Source of the DNA: Adiantum capillus-veneris
Lineage: Eukaryota; Streptophyta; Polypodiopsida; Polypodiales; Pteridaceae
Reading direction: 5' to 3'
Length of the DNA: 64,000 bases
Assembly: GCA_014529385.2 (NCBI GenBank)
Contig: CM043964.1
Span: 135,533,420 to 135,597,419, forward strand
How positions within the stretch are numbered: the first letter of the stretch is position 1; every line of letters begins with the position of its first letter. The notes under the pieces are model-generated. The model searched no databases, had not been told where the DNA came from, and worked only from the letters and a program-made list of their open reading frames with translations. The position numbers were made by a program, and so were the translations under genes. Positions 36,201-42,422 of this stretch are shown one piece after another.

Positions 36201-38723
36201 GAGAGGGAGTAGGAGTAGAGGAAGGCATGAGTCTGTGCAGGAAAAAGTGCTCTGAGGAAGTAGAGCTAGATCAGCCCAAGGGTTTCATACTCGAGTTTGG
36301 GTAGTCGATCCACGGATGTGAGAGTGGTAGACTCTCGAGTTGTGATCCGGAAGTTGAGGATTCTCAAGGAAGGACTTTGCGTCCACGAAAGCAGAGTTGT
36401 TTTGCACGAAGCACTTTGGGAATCGAGTCGGAAAAGAGTTGCAGGAATGCTATGCCTTCCACTCATAATCAATGGTCTCTTCAAATTGCGTGGAGGGAAT
36501 AACCACCATCATTATAGATAACCACCATCTTTATAGATGGTACAGGTGTTTGGAGCTGTACCGAGCACGTGGAAGGTGTGTGAAAAAATGGATGTCATCT
36601 GCCTCAACATCAGGCATGCCTAAATTATCCTGGTAAATTTGGAAAAGATAGCGTCGATAGAAACCTAGGAACTTGACATCTATCACCAAAAGCAGCGATA
36701 TTGAAGTCCTGATACCACTGGACCAAAAAGCATGGAATTTTCCGTATGGTGTACGACTGCTGATATCGTACAGCTGTACGGCAGTATTGACTTGAATACA
36801 GGCTATCTTTTCTTAAAAGTTATTGCAGGCGTTGCCTGGAGGCTTGGCTCTCAGTGCCCATTACCGAGGTTATTTTTATGATTCTCAAGGCCCTTTAACC
36901 TTGGCCCTAGGTAACTTGCTAAAGTTTTTGATGGTTTTTAAGAGTATTTCAAAAAAATACCCCATATGAATCCATACCGTACAATGTCAATGTATTTTTC
37001 TGTACAAAACTGTACCTTATGTTGCCGTACGACTGCACGGTTACAACTATGCCAATAAGATCAATCCCTTTGCGCCTGGATAATGAGTATCCAATCATAC
37101 GCCCTATTACCACTTTTGAGGGAGAGTCTGATGCTCTCTCCTATGTTCTGTTTCAATCTCTCGAGTCTCATCAATACAAAGGGATGGAACCATAGAATGG
37201 AAGTAACTTCGGCGCAAAACCTCTCCCTTAACCCAACCCCTTCCTTAACCAAGTAACCCAAGGCCCTTTCTTTTCTTGTGGGTACATCATCACCATTTGC
37301 CTTTCTTACCTTTACAATCGTTTTGGTCTTATGTTCTGCTTTCTGCCATGTCCAGGGCTCTCTATTGTCGCTGTTGAGGCAATTAGCACGGTTAAAAAGT
37401 GATAAGCAAGCAATATCTGTCGGTTTTGTTGGATATCCAAATGTGGGGAAATCTTCTGTCATCAACACACTCCGCACAAAGAATGTTGGTTTCTTTTTTC
37501 TCTCTGTGAATAATCTGGAATCTTCTTCTTTTTGTTGCTTGCATGTATTAAAATTGTGATGTAAACAGGTCTGCAAGGTGGCTCCCATACCTGGTGAAAC
37601 TAAAGTTTGGCAGTACATAACCTTAACAAAAAGGATCTTTCTTATTGATTGCCCTGGTGTTGTGTATCAAAATCACGATTCTGAAACAGATATTGTATTG
37701 AAGGGAGTAGTAAGTGCTCTTTCATCTTCAATCATTCATGAAATTTTGAGGGCGATTGATGGGCTTTTAGTGTTTATGTTAGTTTGCAAATTTCGACTTG
37801 GACACCTTCATTGCTTGTGTCATTGGCAGGTTAGGGTAGAAAACTTGGAAGATGCCACGGAACATATCAGGGAGGTTTTGAGTCGTGTGAAGAGAGAGTA
37901 TTTAACAAGAGCTTACAAGGTTAAACATTGGTAATCCACTACTTACGTTGAGGCTTTAAGACAAATGCTTCTTTGCTGAGTTACTCTTGGAAGTTCAGTA
38001 TTGGTGTCAGGACCTTGTGGAAGCCCATTCCTGTGAGCTAATCATCATATTGTGTGACAGGACTGATGATGAGGACTTCTTAACTCAGCTTTGCAAGTTG
38101 ACAGGAAAGCTGTTGAAGGTGACTTTTGTTAACATGAGTGGAATAGTTTACACTCGGCGAGTTATTGATGTCTTAGCTGAATTTCCGGCTTCATCTTGAT
38201 GCAGGGTGGAGAACCAGATGTTGCCACAGCAGCAAAGATGGTGTTGCAAGATTGGCAAAGAGGCAAAATCCCTTTCTTTACACCACCACCACGGTTAGAA
38301 GAGGAGCAAAAGGTTGATAAAAGTGGCCAGGAATCAACAATGGAAAGTGAGGACAAGGCAGTAGCTAAAGCTGAGAAGAAGGATGCTTCAGTCATAGCTG
38401 CAATAGATATTGTTGTCAAGAAGCAGCAGCTGACCCAAGTTCCAGTCCAGAAGAATTTTTATGATGAGGAGGATGAAGGGACTGAGGATCTACAAGAGGG
38501 GATGCTTTCGCTTGAAGTTCATAATGATGGTGCTATAAAGGATCATGCAGCTGCTGATGTCAAAGGTGACGATGACAGTGAAGAGGAGTACGATAAGGAA
38601 GAGGAAAATTTGTCGTGGGAGGATGTTCTAAAGAGTGTGCAGAGTGAAATGGGTTTGGAACCACCAGTTGACGCAGTTGTCACTAATGATAGGCCAAAGA
38701 AGAAGCAGAAATTTAATGTGTGA
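14318..38723 (+). CDS. NOG2: nucleolar GTP-binding protein 2 (NOG2/NUG2), eight C-terminal exons
   Basis: This family is a circularly permuted GTPase that acts late in nucleolar and nuclear maturation of the 60S ribosomal subunit. Exons read in phase at 14318-14478, 14758-14859, 14930-15034, 37356-37484, 37569-37709, 37830-37930, 38061-38118 and 38205-38723, all with GT...AG introns. Motifs come in the permuted order: G4 (NKCD, split between exons 2 and 3), G5 (HASVT), G1 (GYPNVGKSS), the G2 region ([10 protein letters not shown]) and G3 (DCPGV). The tail is acidic and ends in a basic cluster (RPKKKQKF). About 438 codons are visible and no stop interrupts them. Roughly 200 N-terminal residues are missing. 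Nothing suggests a pseudogene. The third intron is 22.3 kb. Confidence 0.95.
14497..14534 (+). repeat. poly-C tract in a NOG2 intron
   Basis: A nearly pure C run interrupted by single T and G bases starts about 20 bases after the donor at 14479. It is intronic low-complexity sequence and may be length-variable. Confidence 0.9.
14758..14859 (+). CDS. NOG2: NOG2 exon: [15 protein letters not shown] to G4 start
   Basis: 102 bases, 34 codons, phase 0 at both ends, acceptor TGTGCAG, donor AAG|GTCTCT. It encodes [17 protein letters not shown] and ends LVLLLNK, the first half of the G4 motif NKxD. The donor GTCTCT is weaker than consensus. Confidence 0.94.
14930..15034 (+). CDS. NOG2: NOG2 exon: [12 protein letters not shown] to FGK (G4 end, G5)
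   Basis: 105 bases, 35 codons, phase 0. It opens with CD, completing G4, continues with [20 protein letters not shown] and the G5-like HASVT, and ends NPFGK at donor AAG|GTACTT. This donor begins the 22.3-kb intron. Confidence 0.94.
15387..15435 (-). repeat. inverted copy of the copia LTR 3' terminus
   Basis: It begins TGATGAGCGCGCGGCGG and is the exact reverse complement of 16091-16139 by eye. The match weakens after 15435 (GTGTGTGCAGTG against CAGTGTGTGTG), then a shared GAGGGGAGG leads into RNase H, which looks like a microhomology junction. Confidence 0.88.
15450..15859 (+). pseudogene. copia RNase H fragment
   Basis: It reads [14 protein letters not shown], a stop, then [58 protein letters not shown] and [16 protein letters not shown]. 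This is the end of a Ty1/copia RNase H. It starts abruptly at the junction with the inverted LTR end and continues to a purine tract (AAGTGGGAGG, 15852-15861). Confidence 0.88.
15863..16139 (+). repeat. copia LTR (277 bp)
   Basis: It begins TGTTGGGTTAAAGGCC and ends GCGCGCTCATCA, the same family as 31350-31629 and 33943-34219. It includes the internal inverted stretch around CAGGTTCATATTGAACC. Confidence 0.9.
16888..17650 (-). repeat. minus-strand Ty3 LTR, right end lost or diverged
   Basis: The left end TGAAACCGGCCCGTAG matches the solo LTR at 27455 (TGAAACCAGCCCGTAG), and the body is homologous (TTTGGCTTTCACCCGA, TTTCGGTATTTCTTTATTCT, GAAACCCTAAACCTGCA, GTGAGAAAACTCTCTG). The expected GTGACA right end was not found after about 17625, so no target duplication could be tested. 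It contains two telo-box motifs (17381-17389, 17486-17494) and a partial internal duplication (17325-17395 and 17400-17500). Confidence 0.7.
17651..19571. other. NOG2 intron sequence, no element recognised
   Basis: I see no coding domain. It holds a GAA-type run at 18961-18978, a 15-bp stem hairpin (19309-19353) and a CAT/ATC-rich stretch (19487-19530). Confidence 0.5.
19309..19353. repeat. inverted repeat, 15-bp perfect arms
   Basis: TGTCTTCAAAAGGCT (19309-19323) pairs with AGCCTTTTGAAGACA (19339-19353) across a 15-base loop that itself contains a partial copy of the arm (ACAATGTCTTTAAAAG). It could be the footprint of a small inverted-repeat element. Confidence 0.75.
19572..20286 (+). repeat. 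5' LTR of the gag-only element
   Basis: It matches 21960-22600 in many blocks (GGGGCCTAAACCCTAGAAGC, GTTCCCACCAACTTATGGG, GATGGGGCCCAAGTGAC, ATATGACCCATGGGCTCTCA, AAAGAAATACCGAAAGGGG) and ends CCCCGTTACA before the primer site. It includes an AGAAGAAGC-rich stretch (19648-19705) and a CT-rich stretch (20180-20207). Confidence 0.8.
20288..20299 (+). promoter_or_regulatory. primer-binding site of the gag-only element
   Basis: TGGTATCAAAGC lies one base inside the LTR end. It is the initiator Met tRNA complement with one change (CAGAGC to CAAAGC). Confidence 0.85.
20560..21000 (+). pseudogene. gag capsid remnant
   Basis: 20567-20705 reads [20 protein letters not shown] and [13 protein letters not shown], matching the plant Ty3 gag capsid pattern (a Trp pair, then F-x3-F). 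The frame is lost after about 20788 and no zinc knuckle is visible. This is the only coding trace in the element. Confidence 0.65.
21256..21590 (+). repeat. degenerate minisatellite, five units of about 67 bp
   Basis: Units start at 21256, 21323, 21390, 21470 and 21531, each opening with CTCATGGCCC or a variant and containing CCTTGTGGTTATTTGCGGGGG-like text. Every unit holds a G-rich purine stretch (for example GTGGGGGGAGTATTG) that resembles a polypurine tract. The array lies between gag and the true purine tract at about 21950. Confidence 0.8.
21923..21959 (+). promoter_or_regulatory. stem-loop and polypurine tract before the 3' LTR
   Basis: TAATCG (21923-21928), loop CGTA, CGATTA (21933-21938) form a perfect stem. 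TTTCAAGAAGGGGGGA (21944-21959) is the purine tract directly before TGTCACAAAC. The layout equals that at 3914-3951 and 23783-23820. Confidence 0.75.
21960..22600 (+). repeat. 3' LTR of the gag-only element, 3' end lost
   Basis: It begins TGTCACAAACTGCTGACG and tracks the 5' LTR to GGGGTGGAACTC near 22590. The CT-rich end and the TTACA terminus are replaced by unrelated sequence, so the end was deleted or overwritten. Confidence 0.75.
22601..23820. other. internal region of a 5'-truncated Ty3 element, not assignable
   Basis: It must include the 3' internal end of the element whose LTR starts at 23821, because it ends in the stem-loop and purine tract. No pol domain can be read on the plus strand. 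Minus-strand open stretches at 22700-23200 have no family I recognise. Confidence 0.4.
23783..23820 (+). promoter_or_regulatory. stem-loop and polypurine tract before the LTR at 23821
   Basis: TAATCG (23783-23788), loop AGGG, TGATTA (23793-23798) form a stem with one G-T pair, followed by CTTGCAAGAGGGGGAAA (23804-23820). Confidence 0.72.
23821..24374 (+). repeat. Ty3 LTR (about 554 bp)
   Basis: It starts TGTCTCAAATTTGTGACGTGG after a purine tract. It contains an inverted telomere-like stretch (23887-23911), TTACGTGGCAC and TAACGTGGCAC repeats, AATAAAGAAATAC with GGGGTGCCAA (24247-24275) and a CT microsatellite. The proposed end (GCCTGCAACA, 24374) is a guess because there is no second copy to compare. 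Confidence 0.6.
24314..24364. repeat. (CT)n microsatellite
   Basis: A perfect CT run of about 25 units at the end of the preceding LTR. Confidence 0.97.
24668..24716. repeat. (CT)n microsatellite
   Basis: About 24 CT units with one TTT interruption, just upstream of the LINE open frame. Confidence 0.97.
24729..26320 (+). mobile_element. LINE (non-LTR) remnant: ORF1 and endonuclease start
   Basis: From an ATG at 24729, frames cover an ORF1-like protein rich in charged residues ([20 protein letters not shown], then [36 protein letters not shown]). 25907 onward begins an APE-type endonuclease (AAWNCNGS), continuing at 26098 with [32 protein letters not shown] and WEFSRDGK. Several frameshifts and stops occur. 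The text ends near 26320, where a large LTR begins; reverse transcriptase is missing. Loss of the 3' half is unlike ordinary LINE 5' truncation. Confidence 0.72.
26318..29190 (+). repeat. 5' LTR of the large element, interrupted
   Basis: It aligns with 34870-36456 (AATTCTAAATGAATTATTGG, CACTGRAGACATCCGAGTAC, GGAAGAAGTATTC, GTCACAAGGTGGGYGAC, AGGATGAGCAAGCACTTGAA). 27455-28419 is foreign. After 28425 the match continues (GATTGGAAGAGAGGATC). It ends TCGCTTGTGATA, one base before the primer site. Positions 28950-29190 resemble the U5 of the LTR at 1771. Confidence 0.75.
27455..28419 (-). repeat. solo LTR (965 bp), minus strand, TSD GTAGG
   Basis: On the minus strand it begins TGTCACGAGGATGTGG and ends CTGGTTTCA. 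Flanks are GTAGG at 27450-27454 and 28420-28424, and removing it restores the alignment with the second LTR (36063). It is related to 16888-17650. Inside it is a tandem duplication: 27710-27800 (AGCTGTCCGGACCTGTCC, ATGGCTGTAATCACAGG) recurs at 27989-28085. It carries telo-box motifs at 27964-27972 and 28216-28224. Confidence 0.88.
29192..29203 (+). promoter_or_regulatory. primer-binding site of the large element
   Basis: TGGTATTAGAGC, one base after the LTR end. It is the same variant as the outer element at 8273. Confidence 0.85.
29550..30015 (+). pseudogene. Ty3-type gag remnant of the large element
   Basis: 29556-29805 reads [35 protein letters not shown], a stop, then [16 protein letters not shown], which fits the capsid motif of plant Ty3 gag. 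From 29801 a second frame continues for about 70 residues. No complete gag is possible. Confidence 0.65.
30016..31349 (+). pseudogene. degenerate internal region, possible protease trace
   Basis: Around 30365-30485 a frame reads [20 protein letters not shown], reminiscent of the Ty3 protease entry (DxGSS...NFV). Nothing else can be assigned. Reverse transcriptase and integrase were not seen, so the element was either non-autonomous or is very decayed. Confidence 0.4.
31350..31629 (+). repeat. copia 5' LTR (280 bp)
   Basis: The same family as 15863-16139. It contains an inverted stretch (CAGGTTCATAATATGAACCTG, split here by the loop) typical of this family and a TATACTTTG TATA-like site. Confidence 0.9.
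31632..31643 (+). promoter_or_regulatory. copia primer-binding site
   Basis: TGGTATCAGAGC, two bases after the LTR end, complementary to initiator Met tRNA. Confidence 0.93.
31725..32247 (+). pseudogene. copia reverse transcriptase, second half
   Basis: It reads [20 protein letters not shown], the catalytic box [34 protein letters not shown] and [17 protein letters not shown]. The frame is open until the small insertion at 32248, which falls inside the TRPDI-AYAV motif. The YVDD box is intact, but the first half of the enzyme is gone. Confidence 0.9.
32248..32395. mobile_element. 148-bp hAT-like MITE, TSD CCCGACAT
   Basis: It is flanked by CCCGACAT at 32240-32247 and 32396-32403. The ends are imperfect inverted repeats (CATAGTTACCAGGAACGGGA and CATAGTAACAGGGAATGG). 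Removing the insert and one duplication restores the copia TRPDIAYAV motif in frame. Eight-base duplications point to the hAT superfamily. There is no coding capacity; it is filled with GGAACGGGAACG-type repeats. Confidence 0.88.
32404..32908 (+). pseudogene. copia RNase H, continued after the MITE
   Basis: It reads [60 protein letters not shown] and [18 protein letters not shown], all typical of copia RNase H. It is open until the second insertion at 32909 and resumes at 33818 ([20 protein letters not shown]). Confidence 0.9.
32909..33809. mobile_element. 901-bp hAT-like non-autonomous element, TSD CTAAGATC
   Basis: It is flanked by CTAAGATC at 32901-32908 and 33810-33817. The ends are TAGGGTTGTTCTCGTCCGTC and, reversed, CAGGGTGGTCTCGTACCGTC, an imperfect terminal inverted repeat. 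Removing it restores the RNase H reading [14 protein letters not shown]. No transposase is present. The interior carries CT and CA microsatellites. Confidence 0.87.
33129..33220. repeat. compound (CT)n(CA)n microsatellite
   Basis: About 12 CT units followed by about 34 CA units, inside the 901-bp insertion. Another CT run lies at 33314-33334. Confidence 0.97.
33943..34219 (+). repeat. copia 3' LTR (277 bp)
   Basis: It follows a purine tract (AAGTGGGAGG, 33932-33941), pairs with 31350-31629 and differs at a small number of positions. Confidence 0.9.
34836..36456 (+). repeat. 3' LTR of the large element, 3' truncated
   Basis: It begins TGTTGCTAAAATGGC after a purine tract (AAGTGAGAGGGA, 34824-34835) and matches the 5' LTR up to GCTATGCC at 36456, after which unrelated sequence follows. 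About 370 bp of the LTR end is missing. It contains repeated GATGCGTCA blocks and a region with GAAGATGCCG text that is LTR, not gene. Confidence 0.75.
36457..37355. other. end of the large NOG2 intron, no element assigned
   Basis: It holds a short tandem pair (ATAGATAACCACCATC, 36500-36535), a primer-site-like GATACCA on the minus strand near 36708-36715 and several GTACGACTGC-type repeats (36753-36785, 37024-37040). The last 40 bases are pyrimidine-rich and end CATGTCCAG. Confidence 0.4.
37356..37484 (+). CDS. NOG2: NOG2 exon: P-loop (G1)
   Basis: 129 bases, 43 codons, phase 0. It encodes [18 protein letters not shown] followed by the Walker A loop [18 protein letters not shown]. The acceptor is CATGTCCAG and the donor AAT|GTTGGT is non-consensus at +3 to +6. 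Reading-through frames 37278-37559 include intron on both sides. Confidence 0.95.
37569..37709 (+). CDS. NOG2: NOG2 exon: G2 and G3
   Basis: 141 bases, 47 codons, phase 0. It encodes [31 protein letters not shown] (G3, DxPG) and ETDIVLKGV. The donor is GTA|GTAAGT, a strong consensus. Confidence 0.95.
37830..37930 (+). CDS. NOG2: NOG2 exon: [13 protein letters not shown] to KVKHW
   Basis: 101 bases starting in phase 0 after TTGGCAG. It encodes [20 protein letters not shown] and LTRAYKVKH, and ends inside a Trp codon (TG|G) at donor GTAATC. The split codon is completed by the next exon, which confirms the phase. Confidence 0.92.
38061..38118 (+). CDS. NOG2: NOG2 small exon: [19 protein letters not shown]
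   Basis: 58 bases after acceptor TGTGACAG, completing the Trp codon and encoding [19 protein letters not shown], with donor AAG|GTGACT. With the previous exon it totals 159 bases, keeping the frame. Confidence 0.92.
38205..38723 (+). CDS. NOG2: NOG2 terminal exon: [20 protein letters not shown] and acidic tail
   Basis: It opens with [20 protein letters not shown] and IPFFTPPPR, both conserved in NOG2 orthologues, then a Lys/Glu-rich linker, NFYDEEDEG, an acidic stretch ([13 protein letters not shown]) and [11 protein letters not shown], and ends [10 protein letters not shown] with a TGA at 38721-38723. The acceptor is TTGATGCAG. Confidence 0.95.
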   Translation, partial: GGEPDVATAAKMVLQDWQRGKIPFFTPPPRLEEEQKVDKSGQESTMESEDKAVAKAEKKDASVIAAIDIVVKKQQLTQVPVQKNFYDEEDEGTEDLQEGMLSLEVHNDGAIKDHAAADVKGDDDSEEEYDKEEENLSWEDVLKSVQSEMGLEPPVDAVVTNDRPKKKQKFNV

Positions 38724-39787
38724 TTGTCATCTGTCGCGTGATGGTAATGTGAGCTTGGGATGTCGGCAGGGAGTATGGTGGTTCTGCCATGCCCAAATTG
38801 AAGATGTGTGGTCATAAGAAGGCTGAGGTGTAACATTTCAGGATGCTTGTTGGAGATTGTATGTGCAGTATGGTAACGCAAGCTGCAGAGCGCGAGTCAT
38901 ATCTACACAGTGTTTGAGGTTGATCCCTTTTTGATATAGTTTAGTTGAAAACAAGCTTGGAATCCAAGCAGGGACATTTATTTTCTTGCTCTGTTGATAT
39001 TTGGGTCCTTTTCTACATGAACTTTATAACCGGCACATGCTCCTCTTTGTCCTAGTCACATCTTTGGCTAACAAGCCAGCAACTAGGCTCTGCAAAATGT
39101 TATGGAGATTGGCAAACTAGGTGCTTGGCCAATGTCAGTGTTTCCTTGAGAGGGACAGGACTAACCAGATTTTTATTAATGCTTTTTTTCCCCCCCATAT
39201 TGTAGTGGTTTGAATCGTAGGTTTAAGGCATGACTGCATTTTCCCGGATTGATAGCCCCATCATTGAGTTGCTCTTGTAAGAATGTTGTCCGTTTCCGAT
39301 CTCTGAGAACTTTCATGGGCTGACTTGCGATGATGTAGTCTCTTGATTGCCTTTGTTTGCAAAATTTTGGCAGTGGCTTGTTTTTTGAAAGGCAGTGTGC
39401 AGGCATTGTTGTTGTTCACCCATGCGGTACACAATTGGGCTAGTTGTGGCCTATCAGATGGTGCAGCACCTTGCTTTTGATCACTGTACTGAGCTCTTCA
39501 ACAAGAAAGAACGATTCTTACTCGACAAACACAGTGGCCCCAGTAAGCAAACTCTTGAGCACTGTAGCAATGTGTAAATTTTTTGTCGACTTATACAATG
39601 GCCGAGATTAACAAACCTACCAGTTGTTTTACCCTGCTTACTGCCCTCTTTACTAGGACACACAATGGATGTAACATGGTGGCAAGAAAGTGGGGGTTTC
39701 AAAAGTCCAGCAACGCGGGATGGCCTTTCTAATACTGACGTTGGGGAGGCTACACATAGTTACATCAATAAGATGCTGACACATTTG
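38724..39787 (+). other. NOG2 3' flank, probable untranslated region
   Basis: No further coding signal follows the NOG2 stop. The region carries T-rich stretches but no clear cluster of AATAAA signals, so the transcript end cannot be placed. It ends at the ATTTG target duplication of the next element. Confidence 0.5.
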
Positions 39788-40355
39788 TGTAGCAGGGCTA
39801 CAGTGTCACTTTCACTTTCACAGGACATACAGTTGGTACAATTGGTCGGGTCTGGTTCACACTGGACGGACTCTCTAGGCTGGACAACGACACGTGGCAG
39901 GATATAGACGGTGGCCTAGTGGACATCATGGCCAGGTCACCACCACTCAGTTTTGGGATAGACTTAGATGGCCGACATTTATGAGCCGTTGGTGGCTCTC
40001 TACGGTTGTGCATATGAGTAGTCGTTTGGGTCATTTTGGGTTTATCTTTATGTAGTCGTTTAGAGTGAGTCTATACACAGAGCACTTCTTCACTCTCCCT
40101 GCACATCTGAGCCTCGACACCCCCATTGTACCTGAGAGTCCTGGGCTGGAGCTGAGTGTGCTGCCAAGCCAGAGTCTGTATCAGTTCTTTGAGATAGTCG
40201 AGTCATTTGTGTGGTCTACTGTTGCTGTTGCTGTTGTGTTTGTGAGCGTTGTTGTCTATTGTTTCCTGTTTCTAGCCTATTTCGAGTGAGATTGTCACGC
40301 ACATTGCACTGAGGAGCACCCACTGTAGAGAGCACGACACACTATTTGCGCTACA
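39788..40355 (+). repeat. 5' LTR (568 bp)
   Basis: Begins TGTAGCAGGGCTACAGTG, whose first 16 bases can fold on themselves (TGTAGC...GCTACA), and ends TTGCGCTACA. Confidence 0.93.
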
Positions 40356-40368
40356 GGTGCTCTCATTT

Positions 40369-40387
40369 TGGCGATCACGGTGGGACC
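40369..40387 (+). promoter_or_regulatory. possible primer-binding site
   Basis: TTTTGGCGATCACGGTGGGA lies 13-15 bases after the LTR. The TGGCG...GG pattern and spacing resemble Athila/Tat primer sites (TGGCGCCGTTGCCGGGG type), not the initiator Met site used elsewhere in this window. The tRNA cannot be named from sequence alone. Confidence 0.5.
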
Positions 40388-40812
40388 TCAATTGAAGTCT
40401 CGCTCTCTGTGAAGTGCAAATCTTGAAGCTAGTTGGGTTTATCTAGCTTCGCCTGCTTTGCCTGGCACTATGTAGCCTGGTGGTCTGTTCCTCTCTCGGC
40501 CCTTGTCCTTTTGGGCTTGTCCTCTCTCGCCCTAGTCCAATTGGTATGGTCCCTGGTCTAGTCAATCTCGTCCTATCTCGCCCTGGTCCAATTGGTCTGG
40601 TCTCTCTAGCCTGGTCCAATCTGTCCTCGTCCCTCCCTGGTCTAATTGGTATCGTCTCTCTAGCTTGGTCCAATTTGTCCTCGTCCTTGGTTTAGTCTCT
40701 CCTCGTCCTTGGTCCAGCTTGAGTCTAGACATGTCTTCAACCTGAGTCAAGATCTGTCTTCAACCAGTACAGGTTTTTTTGCCCAAGGTTCAATTGGATT
40801 GGTGGTCACTGC

Positions 40813-42296
40813 ATGACACATACAAGGCGGTTGGTCGAGCGTCAAAGCACACTATTGAGCCCTTTGAAGTACTACAATAGAAGACGACCCTTATTGCCTA
40901 GTAGAAGTCCATCAACCTCGTCACCCATACCTCCACATACGACATCACCCATTCCTCCATCCGGTTCCACATCTTCCAGATCACCTTTTCTAGTAAAGCT
41001 CTCTTCTATTCTGCTACAGCAGGCTATTGAGCAACATGCTCAACAAGGGGACATGGAGCCGTTGGCTAGCATTTTGGCCAAGGTAAACATCAAGTTCCCT
41101 ACATTCAAAGGACTCGCTTCAGAAGATGCTGATGACCATGCAAGGAGGTTTGTATCTCTGTAGGGGTCGTGGTCTTAATAGGGAAGATGCTTATTTGGTA
41201 CTCTTTCCGTCCACCTTGGATGGCTTAGCAGACAAATGGTACAGCCAGTTTGCAGAAAATCATTTTGCAACTTGGGCAGCCTTAAGACAACAGTTATGTG
41301 CAGCTTTCAGGCCAGGTGACTACCAGGAGAAGGTGTTGGATGAGTTGGCCAACATGGTGCCCCAGCCAGAGGAGACTTTTGCAGAGCTTATGACCAAGAC
41401 CAAGTCTCTGGTTGCCAAGCTTCCCTAACAACCCGGTGAATTCATGGTTAAGAAGTGGGTGGAGAAGGCGCTTCCCAAAACATCGGAGCAAAAACTTCGA
41501 GAGTCTCCGATCCGACGCCACTTTGGAGTTCATCACAACTGCTACTAGGATAGAGGGGGCTTGGAAGCTGTTCAACAACTCCTCTCACATAGAGACCCCC
41601 TCTGTGTTTTCGGAAAGTACTGCTGATCCATTGACTTCCTTGCGTAGAGAACTTGAAGCTCTAAAACTACAACGTGCTCTTCAGAAGGAGAAAAATATCT
41701 CTCTTCGCCAGGAGAAAACCCCACATCTAGAGGCTTTGGATCAAATCAAGAGAGAGCTAGAAGAGCTTCGGTCTCAACAGGAGACTAAAGCTATGGTATG
41801 GTGCAGCTCGTGTCGCTCTCCAGGACATCCTGCACAAGACTGTCCCCTTCGAGCTTATTGCCACTTCTGCGAGAAGTCTGGGCATGAAGACAAGGATTGC
41901 TATTATATCAAGGGATTACGGCAGATACAACAAAGTCTAGGTCCGTCTCTCCAACAAGGGCTAGCACCTGCATCAAACATGGTGTCACCATATAGCCCTC
42001 AAAACCGGATGCCACCTCTGCGGACAACACCTCCTATGCAAGGTATGCACAACAACTTTACATCCCCCAGCTTTTATCATACTCCTTCAGTTCCCCAAAG
42101 CTTCTACACGTCAGCATCCGGTCCCTTGCAGCAAGGGCCGAGACCACCTCGTCCCTCAAATAGGCCAATTTTGTGCTATAGGTGTGGGGAGTATGGACAC
42201 TATCACAGCAAATGTCCCTTACCAGAAGGGTCCCCTCCTTGCCGACATTGCCCGGAAGCTAAGGATCACTATAGTAAGGATTGCCCAAAACAATGA
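40813..42296 (+). pseudogene. gag with four zinc knuckles, frameshifted
   Basis: It starts at ATG 40813 (MTHTRRLVERQSTLL), changes frame near 41150 (NREDAYLVLFPSTLDGLADK, WAALRQQLCAAFRPGDYQEK) and again near 41420. 41412-42296 adds a coiled Lys/Glu/Leu region and four knuckles: CSSCRSPGHPAQDC, CHFCEKSGHEDKDC and CYRCGEYGHYHSKC fit CX2CX4HX4C, while CRHCPEAKDHYSKDC has one extra residue. Pro-rich linkers separate the pairs. Most plant Ty3 gags carry one or two knuckles. Confidence 0.85.
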
Positions 42297-42422
42297 GCGT
42301 CCACATCTGCAAGCACAAGCCAGAATCAACAGGAGTTTACATTCCCAAAGCTTAACCTCATCACAGTAAACTCCATTCCACAGGTCCCGCCTTCCACGCT
42401 TGTAGTTGCCTCTTGAGATGGG

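Larger units (their letters stand above)
26318..36456 (+). mobile_element. large decayed LTR retrotransposon, nested host
   Basis: Long direct repeats (about 26318-29190 and 34836-36456) flank a primer site (29192) and gag remnants. The 5' copy lacks its first few dozen bases at the LINE junction and the 3' copy lacks about its last 370 bp, so both outer ends are deleted. A solo LTR (27455-28419) sits in the 5' LTR and a copia element (31350-34219) in the internal region. Excluding insertions, the LTR is about 1.9 kb and the internal region only about 2.8 kb. Confidence 0.72.

Noticed and set aside
36708-36720. Primer-binding site on the minus strand
   Set aside because: TGGTATCAGGAC matches only in part and no LTR end abuts it.
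36700-37045. A MITE bounded by GTACGACTGC repeats
   Set aside because: The repeats are present but I could not define paired ends or a target duplication.
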